Assembly: GCA_018712665.1 (NCBI GenBank)
Contig: DVGP01000201.1
Span: 1 to 23,334 of the forward strand
From: Candidatus Pelethomonas intestinigallinarum
GTDB lineage: Bacteria > Bacillota > Clostridia > Oscillospirales > Oscillospiraceae
Reading direction: 5' to 3'
Length of the DNA: 23,334 bases
Below are positions 6,373-13,717 of this stretch, piece by piece (positions within the stretch are counted from its first letter, which is position 1; each line of letters opens with the position of its first letter). The translations under genes and the position numbers were made by a program. The notes under the pieces were generated by a model. That model saw nothing but the letters and a program-made list of their open reading frames with translations. It did no database searches and was not told the DNA's origin.

Positions 6373-8141
6373 TACCGCGCACCGTCCTTTCCGTCATCCG
6401 ACACAGGGTGGTCGAAGTCGCCGCCGCCCTGGGTCTGGGCCTCGTAGATCTCCTGGTAGATCCGATTGGTCTTCAGCAGGTTCTCGTGGGTGTCAAAGCC
6501 GCTGACCGCCCCGTTGTCCAGGACCAGGATACGGTCCGCGTTCTGGACGCTGGAGACCCGCTGGGCAATGATAATCTTGGTGGTGCCGGGAATCTGCCGG
6601 GCAAAGGCTTCCCGGATCTTGGCGTCGGTGGCGGTGTCCACGGCGGAGGTGGAGTCGTCCAGGATCAGCACCTTGGGGCTCTTCAGCAGGGCCCGGGCGA
6701 TGCACAGCCGCTGCTTCTGGCCGCCGGAGACATTGGAGCCGCCCTGCTCGATCCAGGTGTTGTACCCGTCGGGGAAGCGGTCGATAAACTCGTCGGCGCA
6801 GGCCAGCCGGGCCGCCTCCCGGCACTCCTCCTCGGTGGCGTCCTCCTTGCCCCAGCGGAGGTTATCCAGAATGGTGCCGGAGAACAGCACATTCTTCTGC
6901 AGCACCACGGCCACCTGATTGCGCAGGGCCTCCAGGTCGTAGTCCCGCACATCCACGCCGCCCACTCGGACACTGCCCTGGTCCACGTCGTACAGGCGGC
7001 TGATGAGGTTCACCAGGCTGGATTTGCCGGACCCGGTTCCGCCCACCACGCCGATGGTCTCGCCGGAGGCGATGTGCAGGTCGAGGTCCCGCAGCACCAC
7101 CTCTCCGCTCCCATGCTGGTAGGAGAAGCTGACGTGGTCGAAGTCCACCCGGCCGTCGGACACGGTCATCAGGGGCCGCTCCGGGTCGGTGAGAGCTGGG
7201 GTCTCCTTCAGCACCTCGCAGATCCGCTCGGCGCTGGCAATGGACATGGTGACCATGACAAAAATCATGGAGAGCATCATCAGGCTCATAAGCACACCCA
7301 TGACATAGCTGAACAGGCTGGTGAGGTTTCCGGTGGTCAGCTCGCCGGCCACGATGTAGTGGGCGCCGAACCAGGACAGGGCCAGGATGGAGCCGTAGAC
7401 CACCAGCATCATGATGGGACTGTTCAGGGCCAGGGTGCTCTCCGCCTTGACGAACAGGCGGTAAAGGCCGTCCGCCGCCTTCTTGAACTTCTCATCCTCG
7501 TAGGCCTCCCGGACGAAGGCCTTGACCACCCGGATGGCGGACACGTTCTCCTGAACGCTGGCGTTCAGGTCGTCGTACTTGCGGAATACCTTCTGAAAGA
7601 CCGGGATGGTCCGGGTCATGATGAAGATGAGGGACACCCCCAGCACTACCAGCGCCACCAGAAAGACCGCGCTCAGCTGGACGCTGATGAAAAAGCACAT
7701 GCACATGGAGCAAACCAGCATCAGCGGAGCCCGGACGGCGATGCGAAGGATCATCTGATAAGCGTTCTGCATGTTGGTCACATCGGTGGTCATGCGGGTG
7801 ACCAGCCCGGCGGTGCTGTACTTGTCAATGTTGGAAAACGAGAAGGTCTGCACCTTGGCGTAGAGGGCGTCCCGCAGGTTGCAGGCGAAGCCGGCGGAGG
7901 CCTTGGCGGAAAACCGCCCGGCCAGGGTGCCGAAGCACAGGCTCAGAAACGCCATGACAATCATCAAAGCGCCATAGCGGTAGACCTGTCCCAGATCGCC
8001 GGCCTCAATGCCCTGGTCGATGATGGCGGCGGTGATAAAGGGGATGAACAGCTCCATCACCACCTCCAGGGCGGTGAACAGCGGCGCCAGCAGCGACGCC
8101 GTTTTGTACTCTTTGACTTGGCTTAGCAGTGTTTTCAGCAT
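6372..8141 (-). CDS. ABC exporter half-transporter, degenerate ATPase half
   Basis: A 589-residue partner (MdlA/LmrC/TM287-like) with a membrane domain (about 15-310) and an ATPase domain. Walker A is GGTGSGKS (367-374), the signature is canonical VSGGQ (471-475), but the catalytic Glu after Walker B is Asp (LILDD, D496) and the switch His is Gln (IIAQRVSSV, Q527). Heterodimeric exporters are known to have one such degenerate site that binds ATP but hardly hydrolyses it. By the head-to-tail arrangement, this Walker A/B pairs with the partner's LSQGQ signature, so all the unusual residues fall in one site. The ATG follows AAGGAGAGG and lies 13 bases after the marR stop. Substrate unknown. Confidence 0.93.
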   Translation of the reverse strand: MLKTLLSQVKEYKTASLLAPLFTALEVVMELFIPFITAAIIDQGIEAGDLGQVYRYGALMIVMAFLSLCFGTLAGRFSAKASAGFACNLRDALYAKVQTFSFSNIDKYSTAGLVTRMTTDVTNMQNAYQMILRIAVRAPLMLVCSMCMCFFISVQLSAVFLVALVVLGVSLIFIMTRTIPVFQKVFRKYDDLNASVQENVSAIRVVKAFVREAYEDEKFKKAADGLYRLFVKAESTLALNSPIMMLVVYGSILALSWFGAHYIVAGELTTGNLTSLFSYVMGVLMSLMMLSMIFVMVTMSIASAERICEVLKETPALTDPERPLMTVSDGRVDFDHVSFSYQHGSGEVVLRDLDLHIASGETIGVVGGTGSGKSSLVNLISRLYDVDQGSVRVGGVDVRDYDLEALRNQVAVVLQKNVLFSGTILDNLRWGKEDATEEECREAARLACADEFIDRFPDGYNTWIEQGGSNVSGGQKQRLCIARALLKSPKVLILDDSTSAVDTATDAKIREAFARQIPGTTKIIIAQRVSSVQNADRILVLDNGAVSGFDTHENLLKTNRIYQEIYEAQTQGGGDFDHPVSDDGKDGAR

Positions 8142-8154
8142 ATGTTGCCTCTCC

Positions 8155-8586
8155 TTACTGTCTCTCTGGTCTCACGTTGCGGAGCATGGTCTCCAGGTCC
8201 GCCTCCAGGGCCGCCAGCCGTCCCGGCGGGATACCGCAGCACAGGCGCCGCTCCTGCTCCATAAGGCCGGCGTCAATCTCCTGTTTGACGGCATAGGCCT
8301 TGTCCGTGAGGACGATCCACTTCTTCCTGTCGTCCCCGGGCACGCCGCTCATCTCCACATACCCCTTTTCCCGCAGTCCTTTGAGAGAAGCCGAGATCGT
8401 GGATTTGGACACGCCGAACAGCGCATGAAGCTCCGTGGCGCAGACCTCCTGCCCCGCCCGGGAGAATAGGTAATTGAGCGCTAGGCTCTGCGGCGTGGAG
8501 AGCCCCAGGTCCTTCATCCGCTCCTTTCCCTGCTGCTCCAGGGACAGATGCAGTTGCCGCAGAAGAAGCATGATCGTTTTTTCCAT
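8155..8586 (-). CDS. MarR-family transcriptional regulator
   Basis: A 143-residue protein of normal MarR size. The winged-helix core runs from about residue 30 to 100: STPQSLALNYLF, then VCATELHALFGVSKSTISASLKGLREKGYV (recognition helix), then the wing PGDDRKKWIVLTDKA with the DxR motif. MarR dimers bind palindromes and release them on binding small molecules. First gene of the operon with the two exporter subunits, so it most likely represses the exporter and itself. The promoter region contains a palindrome over its -35 region, shared with the divergent lysR promoter. Confidence 0.92.
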   Translation of the reverse strand: MEKTIMLLLRQLHLSLEQQGKERMKDLGLSTPQSLALNYLFSRAGQEVCATELHALFGVSKSTISASLKGLREKGYVEMSGVPGDDRKKWIVLTDKAYAVKQEIDAGLMEQERRLCCGIPPGRLAALEADLETMLRNVRPERQ

Positions 8587-8658
8587 CAGACAGTCCTCCT
8601 TTCCGATGAAATGGTTTTGATCCGAATCGTTTGGGGCCGAACTGTCGGCCCTCGGACT

Positions 8659-8686
8659 ATTATAGCGATTTTCACTTGAAAGTGAA
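8659..8686 (-). promoter_or_regulatory. Promoter of the marR-ABC operon
   Basis: On the minus strand TTCACT (8681-8686), a 16-base spacer and a perfect TATAAT (8659-8664). The palindrome at 8671-8686 covers the -35 and most of the spacer, the usual place for a repressor. Confidence 0.6.
8671..8686. promoter_or_regulatory. Palindromic operator shared by marR and lysR promoters
   Basis: TTCACTTGAAAGTGAA: perfect 7-bp arms with a 2-base centre. It covers the -35 of the marR promoter and overlaps the -35 (TTGAAA) of the lysR promoter. The size and symmetry suit a MarR dimer; a LysR box (T-N11-A type) is less clear. Confidence 0.6.
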
Positions 8687-8704
8687 TTTAGAATATGCTA
8701 TTAT
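8676..8704 (+). promoter_or_regulatory. Promoter of the lysR-GNAT operon
   Basis: TTGAAA (8676-8681), a 17-base spacer and TATTAT (8699-8704): each hexamer is one base off consensus. It overlaps the divergent marR promoter. Confidence 0.65.
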
Positions 8705-8738
8705 CAATAAGCAAATCTTATCAATCAGAGGTTGTGGT

Positions 8739-9656
8739 ATGAACGAATTCCAGCTCTCCTGCTTTCTGGCGGTGGCGGACTGTCTGAACTTCGCCCGGGC
8801 GGCCGAACAGCTCCATGTGACCCAGCCCGCCGTTACCCAGCAGATCCACTCCCTGGAGAAGGAGCTGAACACGCAGCTGTTCAAGCGCACCACCCGGACG
8901 GTGAAGCTGACGGAGGCGGGCTTCCTCTTCCTTGAGGACGCCCGGCACATTGTCGCCCTGGCCAACCGGGCCAGGAAGCGGTTTGAAAGCCCCTACGGAC
9001 TGACGGAGGTCCAAACCCTGGCCATAGGCTGCTACAGCTATGCCCAGCTTTTTATCCTGCCCCCCGCGCTCCGGCAGCTGGCTCTGCGCTACCCCGACCT
9101 CCACCCCCGGCTCCGGGTGGTCCCCTTTCAGCACCTGTACCGGCTGCTGGAGGAGGATGACGTGGACGCGGTCATCGCCTTTCGAGAGCCGGACGTGAAA
9201 AAGATCACCGCCGCCTACCGGGAGATCATCAGAGTGCCCGTGGCCTGTGTCTGCCCGGCGAACAGTCCTCTGAGCCAGCGGGAACAGGTCACGCTGGACG
9301 ATCTGCGGGAGGAAAAGCTGGTCCTCCTGGACCCGGCGAGGTCCCAGGCGGACGTGGCCCGAATCCAGTGGAATCTGATGGAGGGTAGGCAGTTCTCCGA
9401 CTTCTATTTCGCCGACTCCGCGGAGGGGGTGGTGATCTTCGTGGAATCGGGTCTGGGCATCTCCATCCTCCCCACGCTGTCCATCCCCCCGGACCGCGCT
9501 CTGGTCCAGGTACCCATTCAGGGTGTGGAGCCGGTGTCCTTCGGTATTTACTACAAGTCTGAACAGCAGAACGTCCCCCTGCGGGATCTGATCCAGCTCC
9601 TGAGGGAAACTGCGGAGATGCGTCCGGAAAACAACACCTCAGCGGAAAGGAGCTGA
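8739..9656 (+). CDS. LysR-family transcriptional regulator
   Basis: A 305-residue regulator of normal LysR length. The N-terminal winged helix reads FLAVADCLNFARAAEQLHVTQPAVTQQIHSLEKELNTQLFKR-type sequence (about residues 6-50), the classic LysR helix-turn-helix. The rest is a periplasmic-binding-protein-like effector domain (about 90-295), with GLGISILP near the end as in many family members. A longer reading from 8631 would place the start upstream of the promoter; the ATG at 8739 begins MNEFQL, as usual for LysR proteins, with a weak AGAGG upstream. It is followed after six bases by two acetyltransferase genes, probably one transcript. The target and inducer are unknown; the adjacent exporter is one possible target. 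Confidence 0.93.
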   Translation: MNEFQLSCFLAVADCLNFARAAEQLHVTQPAVTQQIHSLEKELNTQLFKRTTRTVKLTEAGFLFLEDARHIVALANRARKRFESPYGLTEVQTLAIGCYSYAQLFILPPALRQLALRYPDLHPRLRVVPFQHLYRLLEEDDVDAVIAFREPDVKKITAAYREIIRVPVACVCPANSPLSQREQVTLDDLREEKLVLLDPARSQADVARIQWNLMEGRQFSDFYFADSAEGVVIFVESGLGISILPTLSIPPDRALVQVPIQGVEPVSFGIYYKSEQQNVPLRDLIQLLRETAEMRPENNTSAERS

Positions 9657-9662
9657 TCCAAC

Positions 9663-10262
9663 ATGGACATGTGGGACACCCCCGTGCTGGAGACGGAGCG
9701 CCTGCTGCTCCGTCCCTTCACGGAGGACGACCTCCCGGCCGTCTTCGCCATCTTCAGCGACCGGGAGGTCAACCGCTTCCTGCCCTGGTTCCCCGTGCGC
9801 ACCATGGAGGAGGCGGAGTCCTTCTTTCAGGAGCGGTACGCCGCGGCCTATCGGGACCGCTCCGCCTGGAAGTTCGCCATCTGCCTGAAGCGCGATGACA
9901 TCCCCCTTGGATACGTCACCCTGTCCGGGGACGACAGCCACGACCTGGGGTACGGGCTGCGCCGGGAATCCTGGGGCATGGGCATCGCCACCGAGGCCGG
10001 GCAGGCGGTGATCCGGCAGGCGGGCGCCGGCGGCCTGCCCTACCTCACCGCCACTCACGACCGGGAGAACCCCCGCAGCGGCAGGGTGATGGCCCGGCTG
10101 GGCATGTCCTACCGGTACTCCTATCAGGAGCAGTGGCAGCCCAAAAACATCCCCGTCATCTTCCGCCTGTACCAGCTCGATCTGGACGGGCAGCGGGAGC
10201 GGACGTACCGAAAATACTGGGACCAGTCCGCCGTACATTTTGTAGAAAAGGAGATCATATAA
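9663..10262 (+). CDS. GNAT N-acetyltransferase, RimJ/RimL type
   Basis: A 199-residue acetyltransferase. The N-terminus LETERLLLRPFTEDDLPAVF is typical of the RimJ/RimL-like subfamily (protein alpha-amino or small-molecule acetylation). The acetyl-CoA-binding motif A is LGYGLRRESWGMGIATEA (about residues 99-116), and a second motif includes HDRENPRSGRVMARLGM. AAGGAG lies ten bases before the ATG, inside the end of lysR. A second Met two codons downstream is an alternative start. It sits between lysR and a second GNAT gene with almost no spacing. The substrate cannot be read from the sequence. Confidence 0.9.
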   Translation: MDMWDTPVLETERLLLRPFTEDDLPAVFAIFSDREVNRFLPWFPVRTMEEAESFFQERYAAAYRDRSAWKFAICLKRDDIPLGYVTLSGDDSHDLGYGLRRESWGMGIATEAGQAVIRQAGAGGLPYLTATHDRENPRSGRVMARLGMSYRYSYQEQWQPKNIPVIFRLYQLDLDGQRERTYRKYWDQSAVHFVEKEII

Positions 10263-10263
10263 C

Positions 10264-10716
10264 ATGGAGATCCGCAGCTACGCGCCGTCCGATATCCGGG
10301 AGATGGCGGCGCTCTTTTACGACACCGTCCACACCGTCAACGCCAGGGACTATACCCCGGCGCAGCTGGACGCCTGGGCCACCGGAGAGGTGGACCTGGC
10401 CGCCTGGGACCAGTCCTTTCAGGAGCATACCAGCCTGGTGGCGGAGGAAAACGGGGTGATCGTGGGCTTTGGGGACATGGATGAGACCGGCTACCTGGAC
10501 CGGCTGTATGTCCACAAAAACTACCAGGGACGAGGGATCGCCACGGCCCTGTGCGACGCCCTGGAGGCGGCGGTCAGCACCCCGCGGATCACCGTCCACG
10601 CCTCCATCACCGCCCGCCCCTTCTTTGAGAAACGGGGGTACACTGTGGTCAAGGAGCAGCAGGTCCAGCGCCGTGGCGTCCTCCTGACCAACTATGTCAT
10701 GGAAAAGCTTCGTTGA
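10264..10716 (+). CDS. GNAT N-acetyltransferase
   Basis: A 150-residue GNAT protein beginning one base after the preceding stop, with AAGGAG ahead. The acetyl-CoA-binding motif is LYVHKNYQGRGIATALCDALE (Q/R-x-x-G-x-G/A type, about residues 79-99); the C-terminal ARPFFEKRGYTVVKEQQV stretch is the usual beta-bulge region. It resembles small YafP-like acetyltransferases. Coupling to the first GNAT and lysR suggests a shared stress or resistance role, but no substrate is evident. Confidence 0.9.
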   Translation: MEIRSYAPSDIREMAALFYDTVHTVNARDYTPAQLDAWATGEVDLAAWDQSFQEHTSLVAEENGVIVGFGDMDETGYLDRLYVHKNYQGRGIATALCDALEAAVSTPRITVHASITARPFFEKRGYTVVKEQQVQRRGVLLTNYVMEKLR

Positions 10717-10741
10717 GACACAGTGCAAAGGCCCGTTCCCC

Positions 10742-10770
10742 TTGACGCGCGCCGGATCAGGGCATACAAT
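10742..10770 (+). promoter_or_regulatory. Promoter of the SLH-protein gene
   Basis: TTGACG (10742-10747), a 17-base spacer and TACAAT (10765-10770), each one base off consensus. It sits just behind the GNAT stop and leaves only about 15 bases of leader, which includes the GGGAGG ribosome binding site. Confidence 0.7.
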
Positions 10771-10792
10771 ACCGGCAGAGGGAGGTGTCGCT

Positions 10793-11917
10793 ATGCGAAA
10801 ATTTGTATCATTTTTTCTAGCTTTGGCAATCGCCGCCGGCCTGTGTGCGCCGGCCCTGGCAGCGGAGGAGGGCCTTGCCAACTTCCAGAAGGTCCACTCC
10901 TACACAGAGGGGCAGTTCACCGACGTGGCCGCTGAGAGCTGGTGCGCTGAAAGTGTCCGCGCCGCCGTTGAGTACGGCTTGATGGACGGCGTGGGCGGCG
11001 GGCGCTTCGCCCCGGACGGCTCTCTGACCCTGGCCCAGACAGTGGTCATGGCCTGCCGCATCCACAGCACCTACCTGGGCGAGGCGCCGGACTTCAGCGG
11101 CGGGGAGCCCTGGTATCAGCCCTACCTGGACTACGCCCTGGATTCCGGGCTCATCACCCGGGACTACAGCGACGGTGAGCTGGGCCAGGCCGTCACCCGG
11201 GCGGACTTTGCCGTGATCGTCGGCGCCGCTCTGCCCGACGAGGCCCTGCCGGAGATCAGCAGCATCGAGGAAGGGGCGATCCCCGACGTGGCCGCGGAAG
11301 ATCCCTGTTACGAGGCGGTGTACCGCCTGTACCGGGCCGGCGTCCTCACCGGAAATGACGCCTCCGGCACCTTCGCCCCCGACAGCGGCATCAATCGGGG
11401 CTCCGCCGCCGCTCTGGTCAGCCGCATGGTGGACCCGAGCCTGCGCCGGCAGATCTCTCTGGTCCGCCAGCCCTTCACGCCGGTGCCCATGGACCAGCTG
11501 GCCAATCTGGACAGTCTTCGCAAGAACGCCACCGATGAGGAGCTGGCCCAGGCCTACGACGCGGCTCTGGAGATCGTCACGCCCCTGGCGGACCTGAGCC
11601 GGGAGGAGCAGCTTCTGGGCATCGCCATCGCCCTGCGGTCCATGTTCGACAGCGGGATGCTCTACAGCTCCTCCGGCGAACACTACAACGACCCCTACGG
11701 CTACTTCGTCCTGGGGATGGCCTCCTGCGCCGGGTGTACCCGGGCCACCGGACTGTGCCTGAACATCCTGGGCATCCCCTATGAGCACGTCAATGAGAAC
11801 CAGTGGTCGCACCAGTGGTGCCGGGTGGACGTGGACGGTACCTACTGGATCTGCGACGCCTACGGCCTGTACTGCGGCCCGGAGCCGGCCCCCTATACCC
11901 ACCCCTATCTGACTTGA
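10793..11917 (+). CDS. Secreted protein with three SLH repeats and a transglutaminase-like domain
   Basis: A 374-residue exported protein. Residues 1-23 form a signal peptide (MRKF, hydrophobic core, cleavage after ALA). Three S-layer-homology repeats follow (about 41-96, 105-147 and 158-214), with the usual F-x-D-V and G-x-F-x-P-D patterns; SLH triplets bind pyruvylated cell-wall polymers. The C-terminal part (about 240-374) has a transglutaminase/cysteine-protease-like triad: Cys315 in CAGCTRATGLCLNILGIPY, His340 in WSHQWCRV and Asp355 in YWICDAYG. The start at 10793 is chosen because it gives the signal peptide and follows GGGAGG; the frame is open further upstream. Its own promoter and terminator mark it as a single gene. 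It may crosslink, cleave or modify surface proteins; the reaction is not proven. Confidence 0.88.
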   Translation: MRKFVSFFLALAIAAGLCAPALAAEEGLANFQKVHSYTEGQFTDVAAESWCAESVRAAVEYGLMDGVGGGRFAPDGSLTLAQTVVMACRIHSTYLGEAPDFSGGEPWYQPYLDYALDSGLITRDYSDGELGQAVTRADFAVIVGAALPDEALPEISSIEEGAIPDVAAEDPCYEAVYRLYRAGVLTGNDASGTFAPDSGINRGSAAALVSRMVDPSLRRQISLVRQPFTPVPMDQLANLDSLRKNATDEELAQAYDAALEIVTPLADLSREEQLLGIAIALRSMFDSGMLYSSSGEHYNDPYGYFVLGMASCAGCTRATGLCLNILGIPYEHVNENQWSHQWCRVDVDGTYWICDAYGLYCGPEPAPYTHPYLT

Positions 11918-11936
11918 GGCAGCAGGCGCCTGAACA

Positions 11937-11980
11937 AGAAGCGGCGTGGACACGGTCTCGTGTCCACGCCGCTTTCTTAT
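11937..11980. terminator. Strong bidirectional terminator between SLH-protein gene and degV
   Basis: AAGCGGCGTGGACACG (11939-11954) pairs perfectly with 11959-11974 around GTCT. The plus strand continues CTTATTCT and the minus strand CTTGTTC, so it can stop both convergent genes. Confidence 0.85.
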
Positions 11981-11992
11981 TCTCTTGTGCCG

Positions 11993-12856
11993 TCAGTCCA
12001 GCGTCTGGATGCCGGCGCCCAGAACGCCGTCCCCGATGTAAACGCTGAGGGTGCCGTCCAGCTCCCCCTCCCAGATGTGGTCGTAGTTCGGGAGGGCCTG
12101 CTTCAGCTTCGCCTTCAGCTCCGCCATCTCCTCCGGCGCGCCGCCGTTGGCCACCGCCAGGTTATACTTCCTGTGGTTTCCGCAGGCCGCCACCACCATG
12201 TCGATGAGCCTGTCCTGGACCTGCCTGCGGCCCCGGACCTTGGCCACGGACTGGAGCTGCCCGTCCTGGGCGAAGGTGAGGATAGGCTTGATCTGGAGCA
12301 TGGTCCCGGCCACCGCCGTAATCTTACCGATGCGCCCTCCCTTCTGGAGATACTCCAGGGTATCCACCGAGAAGAAGGGGAAGGTATTCTTGATGAGCTG
12401 GGGCACCCGCTTCCGGGTCAGCTCCCGCCAGGACGCTCCGCCCCGCAGGTCCTCCGCCAGCTGGAGCATGGTCATCCCCACCCCCAGGGAACCGCTGACC
12501 GAGTCGTAGACCCGTACCTCCAGATCCTTCCGCTCCTCCCCCAGCAGCCGGACCATATTGTAGGTCCCGGACAGGCCGCCGGAGAGCATCACGGCGATGA
12601 CTCCGTCGTAGCCCTCCGCCGCCAGGCGGTCAAAGATGGCGTTGACGTCCTCCCCGACAGGCAGAGAGGTCTTGGGCAGCTCACCGGAGCGGAGCCTCCG
12701 GTAGACGTCGGCGGCGGTGATATCCACGCCGTCCCGGTACTCCCCGTCCGCGCAGCGGATCCGCAGCGGGACGATATGGATCCGGTTCTCCTCCGCCCGC
12801 TGTTGGGACAGGTCCGCGCAGGAGTCGGTGAGCAGTGCGATCTTTCGGGGCGCCAT
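11993..12856 (-). CDS. DegV-family fatty-acid-binding protein (FakB-like)
   Basis: A 287-residue DegV protein. The family binds a long-chain fatty acid; FakB members hand it to the kinase FakA to make acyl-phosphate, which enters phospholipid synthesis. Visible marks are the start IALLTDSCADLS, the TSLP segment (63-66), the LSGGLSGTY segment (91-99) and the FFSVDTLEYLQKGGRIGK stretch. I take the ATG at 12854-12856 because AAGGAG lies ten bases upstream and the product begins like other family members; the open frame extends to 12961 but would run through the promoter. It is divergent from a tetR gene. No FakA gene is in the window, so participation in fatty acid uptake is inferred from the family. 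Confidence 0.9.
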   Translation of the reverse strand: MAPRKIALLTDSCADLSQQRAEENRIHIVPLRIRCADGEYRDGVDITAADVYRRLRSGELPKTSLPVGEDVNAIFDRLAAEGYDGVIAVMLSGGLSGTYNMVRLLGEERKDLEVRVYDSVSGSLGVGMTMLQLAEDLRGGASWRELTRKRVPQLIKNTFPFFSVDTLEYLQKGGRIGKITAVAGTMLQIKPILTFAQDGQLQSVAKVRGRRQVQDRLIDMVVAACGNHRKYNLAVANGGAPEEMAELKAKLKQALPNYDHIWEGELDGTLSVYIGDGVLGAGIQTLD

Positions 12857-12893
12857 CCAGCAACATCTCCTTACTTGACAGGGCCTCCGCCCC

Positions 12894-12942
12894 GCCCTAT
12901 AATGGTCACATAACAACGTTATGTTAGAAGCTATTATAGGGC
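12894..12942. promoter_or_regulatory. Mirror-image divergent promoters of degV and tetR with central operator
   Basis: GCCCTATAAT (12894-12903) and its exact reverse complement ATTATAGGGC (12933-12942) provide a -10 region facing each way. Between them lies the palindrome ACATAACAACGTTATGT (12908-12924; 7-bp arms, 3-base centre). With 17-base spacing the degV -35 is CTAACA (12922-12927) and the tetR -35 is CATAAC (12909-12914), so both lie in or against the palindrome. A TetR dimer bound there would block both genes. Confidence 0.65.
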
Positions 12943-12984
12943 ATGTCCCAACCGTTGTCAATGGGAAGAAAGGGGGAAAACCGC

Positions 12985-13572
12985 ATGGAATACGCCCAGC
13001 GCAGAAAATTACAGAGTGAGGCCACGGCCCGGCGGATCCTGCACACCGCCCTGGAGCTCATGCGCTCTCAGGGCTTCGACCAGGTGTCCGTCCGGGACAT
13101 CTGCAAGGCCGCCGGCATCACCACCGGAGCCTTCTACCACCACTTTCCCTCCAAGGACGCCCTGCTGGAGTACGGCTTCGCCCCCCTGGACGACAGCGTG
13201 GCCGCCGCCATGGCCGGCCATGAGGCGGAGCCACCGGAGCGGCGGCTGTGGCGGCTGCTGTCCGCCTACGCCGAATTCATGGAGGACAGCCGGGAGCTCA
13301 TCGGCCGCTACTACCAGCGGCGCATCGCCGTTCCCGGCACCAAGAGCATGGACAGCCGCCGCTACATCCACCAGGCCATGCTGGACTGCTTCCGTCAGGC
13401 GGAGAAGGAGGGGCTCCTGGCCCCCGGCCACTCCCCCGAGTGGGTGGCGGACTTCTGCTTCCGCCACTTCCGGGGCGTGGTGATCGACTGGGTCCTGCAC
13501 CACTACAGCTACCCCCTTCTCCCCCGGATGCGGGAGGACTACCAGCTCTTCACCGCCCTGTTTCACACCTGA
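12985..13572 (+). CDS. TetR/AcrR-family regulator next to degV
   Basis: A 195-residue regulator of normal TetR size. The DNA-binding domain lies at about residues 10-55: RRILHTALELMRSQGFDQ, then VSVRDICKAAGITTGAFYHHFPSKDALLEYGF, a textbook TetR helix-turn-helix. The remainder is a helical ligand domain. The ATG at 12985 follows GAAAGGGGG; an upstream in-frame ATG at 12961 would add eight residues. It is divergent from degV and probably controls it and itself through the palindrome between them. If the DegV protein handles fatty acids, an acyl-CoA or fatty acid ligand is a reasonable guess, not shown by the sequence. Confidence 0.92.
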   Translation: MEYAQRRKLQSEATARRILHTALELMRSQGFDQVSVRDICKAAGITTGAFYHHFPSKDALLEYGFAPLDDSVAAAMAGHEAEPPERRLWRLLSAYAEFMEDSRELIGRYYQRRIAVPGTKSMDSRRYIHQAMLDCFRQAEKEGLLAPGHSPEWVADFCFRHFRGVVIDWVLHHYSYPLLPRMREDYQLFTALFHT

Positions 13573-13621
13573 CGCCTCTGCCCCGGATGGGAGATTTCAC
13601 ACTCCCTTTCCCCGGAGAGCG

Positions 13622-13651
13622 TTGACAGCGGCGGCCGGAGTGTGGTACCCT
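13622..13651 (+). promoter_or_regulatory. Candidate promoter of the aminotransferase-aldolase-kinase operon
   Basis: A perfect TTGACA (13622-13627) is followed after 18 bases by TACCCT (13646-13651), a weak -10. A palindrome lies immediately downstream. Confidence 0.55.
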
Positions 13652-13661
13652 GTGTGTAACA

Positions 13662-13679
13662 CGTGAATACAAATTCACG
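13662..13679. promoter_or_regulatory. Palindromic operator at the operon start
   Basis: CGTGAATACAAATTCACG: perfect 7-bp arms with a 4-base centre, starting ten bases after the -10, in the transcribed leader. It is a fitting site for the TetR protein encoded third in this operon (16315-16971). Confidence 0.6.
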
Positions 13680-13717
13680 AGATGTGCGCAGAAGGCCCGG
13701 AGACAGGAGGTATTGCC

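Noticed and set aside
4438..6447. Long plus-strand open frame (669 codons) opposite the ABC transporter gene
   Set aside because: It is His/Val/Gly/Asp-rich, has no recognisable motif and lies fully antisense to a gene with complete ABC motifs. GC-rich codon use produces such shadows.
6408..8126. Long plus-strand open frame (572 codons) opposite the second ABC gene
   Set aside because: Same reason: biased composition without domains, opposite a clearly real transporter.
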